From: Gemmatimonadota bacterium
GTDB lineage: Bacteria; Gemmatimonadota; Gemmatimonadetes; Longimicrobiales; Longimicrobiaceae
Reading direction: 5' to 3'
DNA length: 10,619 nucleotides
Assembly: GCA_019348265.1 (NCBI GenBank)
Contig: JAHWJV010000078.1
Coordinates: 1-10,619, forward strand
Shown here piece after piece: positions 4,805 through 10,619 of this stretch. The translations under genes and the position numbers were made by a program. The notes under the pieces were generated by a model. That model worked only from the letters and a program-made list of their open reading frames with translations, did not search any database and had not been told where the DNA came from. Position 1 is the first letter of the stretch, and each line of letters starts with the position of its first letter.

Positions 4805-6615
4805 TCAGCGGATTCCGCGCGGATCCAGCGGCTCCTCCATCCCGGCCTCTCGGAAGGTACGCACCTCTCCCAGCAATCGGCAGGCGCTCTCCAGCAGTGG
4901 AAGCGCGAGCGCCGCACCGGACCCCTCCCCGAGCCGCAGCTCCAGGTCCAGCAGCGGATCCAGACCGAGGCGTTCCAGCACGAGCTGGTGTCCACGCTCC
5001 GCCGAGCGGTGGGAAGCGATGAGGTAATCCCCCACCGCCGGGGCCAGTTCCGCACCAATAGAGCCGCCACGCCGGTGATGAATCCGTCCAGCACCACGGG
5101 GATGCGTCGGCTGGCGGCACCGAGCACCGCGCCCGCGAGTGCGGCGATCTCGTATCCTCCGACCTCGGCGAGTTTCCCCACCGCGTCGAGCCGGCTGGAG
5201 CCGCATCGGTCCAGTGCCCGGGACACCGCCACCGTCTTGCGGCGGAGGGTGTCGCTCCCGACCCCGGTCCCCGCGCCCACCACGTCCTCGGCCGCGACTC
5301 CCGTGAGCAGAGCGAGCAGCGCCGCGGCCGCCGTGGTGTTGCCGATCCCGACCTCTCCAAGGGCCAGCACGTCGCAGGACGGGTCGTCCAGCACCACCGC
5401 CGCGCCGCTCACCAGCGCGTCGAGGGCCTGGCCACGGCTCATGGCCGCTTCCCGGGCCAGGTTCCGCGTACCACGCTCGACCTTGCGGTGAATCAGGCCA
5501 GAGGCATGCTCGAAGTCGTGATCCACTCCCGTGTCGACGATCGTCAGCTCGGCGCCACACTGGCGCGCGAGCATGTTGATCGCTCCCCCTCCCGCGATGA
5601 AGTTGTAGCAGAGTCGGGCGGTGAGCTCCGGGCGGTACGCGCTGACCCCCTCCTCGCACGCTCCGTGGTCCCCCGCGAAAATCAGGATCCGCTTGCGAGA
5701 GGCCCGCGGGTACTCGCGCCCCTGCGCGACCGCGAGCCGCACGGCCAGGTCCTCGAGCCTCCCCAGGCTCCCCCTCGGTTTTGTAAGGCTGTCCAGGCGC
5801 TCGCGGACGCGACCTTCCAATGCCGCATCCGCTCCCGCCGGGTCGATTCTTCCGACGAGCTCACAGAGATCAGGGGCTCGGCGCTCCTCTACGGCATCGT
5901 GCCCTCTCTCCGCAGCGACCGCCGGAGTGCCAAGCAGTTCCCGCAGCTCGTTCCTCGGTTCGTCGCCCCTTGCCTGCCACCCGTCGAGGTGCACCAGATG
6001 CGCGAGGTCCAGGCGGTCGCGCCAGCCGGTCGCTTCCAGCAATGGGCTTTCCGGAAACGCCACCGGGTAGCCGACGCACAGGTACGCCACCGGAATCACA
6101 CCTTCCGGAAGACCGAGGGCGGCGGCGAGCTCCCGGTTCTCGACGATGCTCACCCACCCCACTCCGACGCCTTCGGCGCGGGCCGCGAGCCAGAAGTTTT
6201 GTACGGCCAGGCAGGTGCTGTAGACATCCGTCTCCGGGGTCGTGTCGCGCCCGAGCACGTACGGTCCGCCCCGGCGGGTATCGCAGGTGACGCAGACGCT
6301 GAGTGGTGCATCGAGGATTCCCTGCAGCTTCAGCGCGGCGTACTTGGAGCGCCGGTCGCCGGCGTAGCGGCTCTCCGCCCTCTCGTTCGCGCGCCGGAAC
6401 AGCTCGTAGATCTCCGCCTTGCGCTCGGCCGAGCGGATGAGCACGAAGTCCCAGGGCTGCATGTAGCCGACTGAGCCCGCCCGGTGCGCGGCGCCGAGGA
6501 TCCGCAACAGCACCTCCGGCGGCACCGGGTCCGGACGAAAGTTGCGGATGTCGCGGCGCAGCGCGATGGCATCGTAGACCGCCTGTTTGGCCGCCGCAGC
6601 GAACTCTCCCATCAT
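4805..6615 (-). CDS. bluB-cobT: BluB-CobT fusion: dimethylbenzimidazole synthase / NaMN:DMB phosphoribosyltransferase, with a frameshift
   Basis: Residues about 1-214 are BluB, the flavin-destroying enzyme that makes 5,6-dimethylbenzimidazole from FMNH2 and oxygen: RRDIRNFRPDP (Asp22 probably the key aspartate), SVGYMQPWDF and GVGWVSIVEN. A charged linker (about 215-250) leads to CobT, which makes alpha-ribazole phosphate from that base and nicotinate mononucleotide: KPRGSLGRLEDLA, FAGDHG, GVSAYRPELT, ALGEVGIGNTTAAAAL. After Val521 (codon 5053-5055) the frame loses homology. The conserved continuation AELAPAVGDYLIASHRS is found in the neighbouring frame and runs to a TGA at 4805-4807. It includes LGEGSGAALALPLL, which holds the catalytic glutamate. 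One missing base at about 5054 explains this; restored, the protein is about 603 residues with a normal 350-residue CobT half. The start ATG (6613-6615) is 3 bases after the upstream phosphatase and has GGAGGT ahead of it. Confidence 0.93.
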
Positions 6616-6618
6616 GCG

Positions 6619-7209
6619 CTAAGTACCTCCAGGGGTCGGCTGGGCTCCATCCAGCTCGAGAACGCAGCAGCACCCGTTCGGCTGCTCTATCCGCCAGAAC
6701 CGTTCGGGCGGCCAGCCAAGAGCGTGGATGAGGAGCACGCGGTTCACGTGGCCGTGACCGGAGATCAGCACCGTCCCGCCCGGGTGAGCCGTGAGGATCC
6801 GGTGCCAGGCCTTGCACGCCCGAGCCTTCACCTCCGCCAGGGTTTCCCCGCCGGGAAACCGCACCCGCCAGGGGTCATCCCGCCACCGCCATTCCAGGCT
6901 CGGGCTGCAGCGGCCTGCCGGAGCGATCCCACGGCCCTGCCACAGACCGTACGAGATCTCCCGCAGCTCAGGCAAGACCTCCAGCCCGACACCCGGATGG
7001 CGCGTCAGCACCAGCTCCGCCGTCTCGCGCGCTCGCCTCAGGGGGGAGGTATACGCCGCGTCCAGAGACACCTCCGCCAGCCTCGCCGCGAGGGTGCGGG
7101 CTTGCCCGCGACCCGCCTCGTTGAGCGGGATGTCGGAGGTTCCTTGCAGGAGCCCGCACCGGTTCCACTCGGTCTCCCCGTGCCGGATGAGGCAGACGCG
7201 CGTTGTCAT
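6619..7209 (-). CDS. Histidine phosphatase family protein, possible alpha-ribazole phosphatase
   Basis: This is a 196-residue member of the phosphoglycerate mutase-like histidine phosphatase superfamily. The nucleophile motif is LIRHGETEWN (His10), followed by QGTSDIPLNEAG, SPLRRARET, the acid residue in REISYGLWQG, and the second histidine in SGHGHVNR. All catalytic positions are present. Its place between cobO and bluB-cobT suggests it dephosphorylates alpha-ribazole 5'-phosphate or adenosylcobalamin 5'-phosphate, the CobC role. Family members are hard to tell apart by sequence, and a second phosphatase lies on the other side of cobO, so the exact substrate is open. The ATG follows the cobO stop after one base (TGAGATG). 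Confidence 0.85.
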   Translation of the reverse strand: MTTRVCLIRHGETEWNRCGLLQGTSDIPLNEAGRGQARTLAARLAEVSLDAAYTSPLRRARETAELVLTRHPGVGLEVLPELREISYGLWQGRGIAPAGRCSPSLEWRWRDDPWRVRFPGGETLAEVKARACKAWHRILTAHPGGTVLISGHGHVNRVLLIHALGWPPERFWRIEQPNGCCCVLELDGAQPTPGGT

Positions 7210-7210
7210 C

Positions 7211-7852
7211 TCACAACTCGATGCCGGGCTGAGCTCCGATTCCCTGCTCGCGGTAGGGGTGCTTCACCAGCTTCATCTCAGTCACCAGGTCAGCCGCCTC
7301 GATCAGCCCGTCCGGGGCGTTCCGGCCGGTGATCACCACGTGCGTGCCGAGCGGGCGGTTGCGGATCTCCGTCAGGACCTCCTCCAGCTCGAGCCAGCCG
7401 AAGCGAAGCGGGTAAGTGAGCTCGTCGAAGATCACGACGTCATAGTCCCCGCTACTCAGCGCCTGCCGGCACAGGCTCCAGCCCTGTTCGGCTCGGGCGC
7501 GGTCCTCCGCGATGTTCTCCGAAAGCCAGGTAAATCCGTCTCCCAGCGGCACGATATGGACGCCGAGCCGTTCCGCCGCGATGTGCTCGCCGTAGCGCGT
7601 TTCGGCGCTCTTGATGAACTGCCACATTCCGACCCTCATCTCGCGTCCCGCCGCGCGCAGCAGGATCCCGAGCGCAGCGGTGCTCTTCCCCTTCCCGTCT
7701 CCCGTGTTGACGATCAGGAGCCCGTGCCTCTGCTCCCGGGGCGGGACCCGGTATGGCCCCGGGCGCTTTTTCTTCGGCACGGGTGCCTTGCGCTCGCCGG
7801 CCGAGCGGACCGGCGGCTCTTGCGGCGCCAGGGGATCGTCTCTATGGCTCAT
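7211..7852 (-). CDS. cobO: Cob(I)yrinic acid a,c-diamide adenosyltransferase
   Basis: This is a corrinoid adenosyltransferase of the CobO/CobA/BtuR type, which moves the 5'-deoxyadenosyl group of ATP to the reduced cobalt. The P-loop GDGKGKST is at residues 51-58, a Walker B-like VVIFDELTYPL follows, then VVITGRNAP and the characteristic ending KHPYREQGIGAQPGIEL. The 213-residue length is normal. The first 40 residues are proline-rich and basic (for example KAPVPKKKRPGPYR); such N-terminal extensions vary in this family and are not needed for the call. The start overlaps the upstream phosphatase stop in an ATGA junction. Confidence 0.95.
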   Translation of the reverse strand: MSHRDDPLAPQEPPVRSAGERKAPVPKKKRPGPYRVPPREQRHGLLIVNTGDGKGKSTAALGILLRAAGREMRVGMWQFIKSAETRYGEHIAAERLGVHIVPLGDGFTWLSENIAEDRARAEQGWSLCRQALSSGDYDVVIFDELTYPLRFGWLELEEVLTEIRNRPLGTHVVITGRNAPDGLIEAADLVTEMKLVKHPYREQGIGAQPGIEL

Positions 7853-8463
7853 GAAGCGGTTCCTTCCTCCGGAAACGTTGGATTTTCCAGATGGGCGGTG
7901 TCATTCAGACACAGCAGGTGCCCACCTCCTGTGTGGACCGCGAGACGGGTGATCGCGGCGGTCGAAAGCTGCATCAGAACCACGTGCCTCCACTCCAGCG
8001 TCAGCACGCGGGCGAGCATGAGGCGGATCGGTCCGCCGTGGGTCAGGATCAGCACGCGACCTCGCGCCGGGAGCGCATCGAGCACCGCGTTCACGCGAGC
8101 ACGGAACAGCTCGAACGGCTCCCCCTCCGGTGGCGAGGCGGCCAGGGGGTCCTCGATCCAGATCCGCAGCCCTAGCTCGTCGGAAGCAAGGCACTCCTCG
8201 TAGGTTCTCCCGTCCCACGAGCCGAAGTCGAGCTCGCGGAGGCGTCTGTCCACTTCCACCGGCCGATCCGGCAGAGCCAGCTCGAGAGTCTCACGGCAGC
8301 GACGGAGATCGCTGGAAAGGATAAGGTCGAAGGAGCTGCCGCCCAGCCGAGCGCCCACCCGGAGCGCTTCGGACCGCCCGCGCTCCGAGAGTGGGGGGTC
8401 GATCCAGCCCTGGTACTGGCGCGCATCGTTCAGAGCGGTCGCCGCATGGCGGACCAGCGTCAG
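7849..8463 (-). CDS. cobC: Histidine phosphatase family protein, CobC-like alpha-ribazole phosphatase
   Basis: This is the second phosphoglycerate mutase-like phosphatase of the operon. Homology extends upstream of the only in-frame GTG (8356-8358): the bases before it encode LTLVRHAATALNDARQYQGW, which contains the nucleophile histidine motif (RHA in place of RHG). Catalytic arginine and acid blocks follow (SSDLRRCRET, LRELDFGSWDGRTYEE), then LTHGGPIRLML. The DFGSWDGRTYEE block resembles CobC alpha-ribazole phosphatases more than the other phosphatase does. No ATG, GTG or TTG lies in frame before the histidine motif. CTG at 8461-8463, overlapping the cobD stop as CTGA, is the best start, giving 204 residues. 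A GGAGG lies 13 bases ahead, rather far. The 3' end overlaps cobO by ATGA. The family is certain; the start and substrate are less so. Confidence 0.82.
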   Translation of the reverse strand: MTLVRHAATALNDARQYQGWIDPPLSERGRSEALRVGARLGGSSFDLILSSDLRRCRETLELALPDRPVEVDRRLRELDFGSWDGRTYEECLASDELGLRIWIEDPLAASPPEGEPFELFRARVNAVLDALPARGRVLILTHGGPIRLMLARVLTLEWRHVVLMQLSTAAITRLAVHTGGGHLLCLNDTAHLENPTFPEEGTAS

Positions 8464-9545
8464 CTCGAGGATACAGCCTCCAGGGCCCGCAGCAGGACCT
8501 CGTTCTCCTCCGGCCTGCGGGCGGCGATCCGAATGTGCGCGGGCAAGCCGAAGGAGGCGCAGTCGCGCACGCCGATCCGGTAGCGGGCGCGGAGCGTGTC
8601 GGCGACCTGGGCGGCATCCCCCACCTCCACCAGCAGAAAATGCGTCGCGGAGGGGACCGTCGGGATCGCGAGCCGTTCGAGCCGCTCCGCTATTCTGCGC
8701 CGCTCCGCGTGCAGGAGAGGGAGGGTTCGAGCCAGGTGATGCTCGCCGGCAGGCGAAAGCGCCGCGACGGCCGCTGCCTGGGCCGCCGTCGACGCGGCCC
8801 AGGGGACCCGCACTCGCTCCAGAACGTCGATAATCTCGGGCGAGGCGACAGCGAAGGCGGCGCGCACGCCTGCCAGCGCGTGGTCTTTGGTGACGGAGCG
8901 TACGACGACCACGGCCGGGTGGGCGGGCAGCACGGGCGTGCCGAGCGGCTCCGCCAGGAAGGCGTCGTAGGACTGGTCGAGCACGAGCAGCGCACCGGCC
9001 TCGGCACAGGCGTCCGCCACGCGCGCGATCTCATCCCGTCCCGGCGCCTCGCCGGTCGGATTGTTGGGCGCGCAGAGGTAGGCGAGTCGGGCGCGATGCT
9101 CCCTGACGGCCGCGGCGAGCTCTTCGGCTCCGATGGCCCAGTGCGGCGGCGCGGCGCGGCGCAGCACCACCCTCGCGCCGCAGAGCGCCGCCGAACGAGC
9201 GTACTCGCCGAACGTCGGCGACGGGACCACCACCCGGTCGCCCGGCCGCAGGTACGCGAACGCGATCGCGTGCAGGAGCTCCGCCGCGCCGGCGCCGAAG
9301 GCGATCTCCTCGATCCCTCGGCCCCAGCGCTCCGCAGCCGCACGACGGGCCCCCAGACACTCCGGATCCGGGTATTCGGAGATGCGGGCGGCGCGCACGG
9401 CGGCGACGACCTCCTCGGCCGGTCCCCACGCGTTCAGCGAGGCGCTGAAGTCGAGCTCGACGGGCCAGCGCTCGTCACGGCTCCCCGCCGGCCCCCCGTG
9501 GGTGCCCCGGCCGGTGCACAGGACCTCGGGTCTGGCATCGGTCAT
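8460..9545 (-). CDS. cobD: L-threonine-O-3-phosphate decarboxylase (CobD type, class I aminotransferase fold)
   Basis: This is a PLP enzyme of 361 residues with an aminotransferase fold. The context indicates threonine-phosphate decarboxylation to (R)-1-amino-2-propanol phosphate, the arm joining the corrin to the lower ligand. Seen in order: SASLNAWGP near residue 35 (substrate loop), FGAGAAEL (83-90), PSPTFGEY, APNNPTG (Asn161-Asn162), LDQSYDAF (Asp190, Tyr193), SVTKDHALAGVR with the PLP lysine at 220, and HIRIAAR (Arg339) for the carboxylate. Sequence alone could not exclude histidinol-phosphate aminotransferase, but the place between cbiB and the phosphatase decides. ATG 9543-9545 overlaps the cbiB stop (ATGA). 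The open frame continues upstream to 10142, but that part is the shadow of cbiB. Confidence 0.9.
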   Translation of the reverse strand: MTDARPEVLCTGRGTHGGPAGSRDERWPVELDFSASLNAWGPAEEVVAAVRAARISEYPDPECLGARRAAAERWGRGIEEIAFGAGAAELLHAIAFAYLRPGDRVVVPSPTFGEYARSAALCGARVVLRRAAPPHWAIGAEELAAAVREHRARLAYLCAPNNPTGEAPGRDEIARVADACAEAGALLVLDQSYDAFLAEPLGTPVLPAHPAVVVVRSVTKDHALAGVRAAFAVASPEIIDVLERVRVPWAASTAAQAAAVAALSPAGEHHLARTLPLLHAERRRIAERLERLAIPTVPSATHFLLVEVGDAAQVADTLRARYRIGVRDCASFGLPAHIRIAARRPEENEVLLRALEAVSSS

Positions 9546-10453
9546 GATCGGCTCGTGAGCAGCGCGGCCAAGCCGCCGGCGGCCGCTACCAGGCGCCGGG
9601 CACGGCACAGGTCCTCGACGTCGGGGTCGCGCGCGCCGCCGTTCAGCTCGTATGCCCCTTTCTTCGTCAACCGCACGCCCAGCGCTCCGGCCATCGCGGC
9701 CATAGGCCACCCGGCGTTCGGACTGGCCGTGTGGCCCGCGTCCCGGACCGCGCAGCGAACAGCTCCGGCGGCATCGCCGCCCGCCAGCGGGGCCGCAAGC
9801 ACCACGAGCGCCGCCGTGAGCCGCGCCGGGAGCAGGTTGAGCATGTCGTCGCTGTGCGCCGACGCCTTTCCGAACCACTCCAGATGCGGCGTGCGGTAGC
9901 CGAGCATCGCGTCGCAGGTGTTGATGTAGCGGTACAGGTAGGCGCCAGGGAGTCCCGCGGCGCGAAACGCCAGCAGCGGCGCAACCAGGCCGTCGCTCAG
10001 GTTCTCCGCGATGGATTCGATCGCCGCGCCCGCCACCTCCTCCGCCGTCAGATCCGCCGTCTCGCGCGAAACCAGATGCCAGGCGAGACTTCGCCGTGCG
10101 GCCGGGAGGTCGCCGGCGCGCAGCGCGAGCTCCACCTCCCACGCCGCCGCCAGTAACGCGCGCAGCGACAGCGCGGGCTTGAGCGCGAGCCCCTGCGCAA
10201 GAGTGGCCGCACCGCGCGGCAGCCGACCCAGGAGCCGATCCAGGCCCCAGGCAGCGCCGAACGCGAGCGCGGCACCGCCCCCGACCAGGCCGAGCCCCTG
10301 GAAGAACGCCGCGCCGTCCGTTCCGCCGCTCCTCGCTGCTCCGCCGGCCGTCACTGCCTTCCCCATCCAGACCGTCGGATGTAGCGCAGTCGGAGGCTCG
10401 CCGAGGAGGACGTCGGCAGCCAACGCGACCACGGCCGCGCCTCCGCGGCTCAC
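9542..10453 (-). CDS. cbiB: Adenosylcobinamide-phosphate synthase CbiB
   Basis: CbiB is the integral membrane enzyme that attaches aminopropanol phosphate, the CobD product, to adenosylcobyric acid. Family signatures: ADVLLGEPPTALHPTVWMGK near the N-terminus, AIESIAENLSDGLVAPLLAF in the middle, YRYINTCDAMLGYRTPH, and SPNAGWPMAAMAGALGVRL. Several long Ala/Leu/Val-rich segments are membrane spans. Two starts are possible: ATG 10463-10465 (307 residues) or GTG 10451-10453 (303 residues). I chose GTG because GGAG lies 6 bases before it and it overlaps the cobS stop in a GTGA junction like others in this operon; the ATG lacks a ribosome site and would overlap cobS by 16 bases. Confidence 0.93.
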   Translation of the reverse strand: MSRGGAAVVALAADVLLGEPPTALHPTVWMGKAVTAGGAARSGGTDGAAFFQGLGLVGGGAALAFGAAWGLDRLLGRLPRGAATLAQGLALKPALSLRALLAAAWEVELALRAGDLPAARRSLAWHLVSRETADLTAEEVAGAAIESIAENLSDGLVAPLLAFRAAGLPGAYLYRYINTCDAMLGYRTPHLEWFGKASAHSDDMLNLLPARLTAALVVLAAPLAGGDAAGAVRCAVRDAGHTASPNAGWPMAAMAGALGVRLTKKGAYELNGGARDPDVEDLCRARRLVAAAGGLAALLTSRS

Positions 10454-10619
10454 GCGACGCTCCATCGGAGCAGCCCGCCGAGCACCACCAGCTCCACCGC
10501 CTCTCCGACCGCCCCGCAAACGTCGCCGGTCACGCCGCCGAAGCGCCCCGCCAGGAAACGCGCGGTGCCGAGGACCGTGACGCCCGCCGCGGCGAGGATC
10601 CCGAGCAGACGCAGTGGCT
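10450..10619 (-). CDS. cobS: Adenosylcobinamide-GDP ribazoletransferase CobS, C-terminal part
   Basis: Only the last 55 codons lie in the window; the gene is cut at the right edge. The visible part contains FGGVTGDVCGAVGEAVELVV, the conserved C-terminal block of the cobalamin synthase family, followed by a hydrophobic end (LGGLLRWSVA). CobS is a membrane enzyme that joins adenosylcobinamide-GDP with alpha-ribazole or its phosphate, the final assembly step. It heads the cobalamin genes seen here and shares a GTGA junction with cbiB. Upstream partners such as cobU/cobP would lie beyond the edge. Confidence 0.9.
   Translation of the reverse strand, partial: PLRLLGILAAAGVTVLGTARFLAGRFGGVTGDVCGAVGEAVELVVLGGLLRWSVA

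Noticed and set aside
4687..5052. Open minus-strand continuation of the bluB-cobT frame with a unique Trp/Arg/Ser/Cys-rich tail
   Set aside because: Its composition is that of an out-of-frame GC-rich translation, and conserved CobT sequence runs in the neighbouring frame over the same bases.
6791..8203. 470-residue plus-strand open frame
   Set aside because: Antisense to two phosphatases and cobO, all of which have intact catalytic motifs on the minus strand.
8391..9899. 502-residue plus-strand open frame
   Set aside because: Antisense shadow of cobD and cbiB, Arg/Gly/Asp-rich with no recognisable motif; long antisense frames are expected at this GC content.
9546..10142. 200-residue N-terminal extension of the cobD frame
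   Set aside because: Gly/Arg-rich shadow of cbiB; cobD has a natural ATG at 9543-9545 overlapping the cbiB stop.

Overview
The window comes from a high-GC bacterium, visibly about two-thirds G+C with strong GC3 in every gene. It appears to be an aerobe: it carries pyrroloquinoline quinone (PQQ) biosynthesis and the oxygen-dependent BluB route to the lower ligand of vitamin B12. The phylum cannot be fixed from the sequence. A deep-branching high-GC Gram-negative lineage such as Gemmatimonadota would fit, but that is a guess.

Layout: nearly everything reads on the minus strand, so biological order runs from high to low coordinates. The right half (10619 to 4805) is the late cobalamin operon: cobS (cut by the window edge), cbiB, cobD (threonine-phosphate decarboxylase type), a histidine phosphatase, cobO, a second histidine phosphatase, and a bluB-cobT fusion. 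Genes overlap or abut by a few bases, several through ATGA, GTGA or CTGA junctions. Together they adenosylate the corrin, make and attach the aminopropanol phosphate arm, make and activate dimethylbenzimidazole, join the two halves and remove phosphate. The cobT half carries an apparent one-base deletion near 5054.

The left half is a PQQ operon with its own sigma70-like promoter at 4661-4690. A leader with inverted repeats precedes the 24-residue precursor gene pqqA (4498-4572). A strong intercistronic hairpin separates pqqA from pqqB, followed by pqqC, pqqD and pqqE, which abut or overlap. Two further genes follow in tight array: an 81-codon membrane-segment protein not recognised here (1157-1402), and an M55 D-aminopeptidase of the DppA family (269-1147). 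No M16 protease (PqqF/PqqG type) is visible, so an M55 peptidase at the end of the operon is the most interesting lead. It could act on peptides left from PqqA processing.

The left edge holds the end of an unidentified plus-strand reading frame that converges on dppA. No tRNA, rRNA, CRISPR array, insertion sequence or B12 riboswitch was seen.
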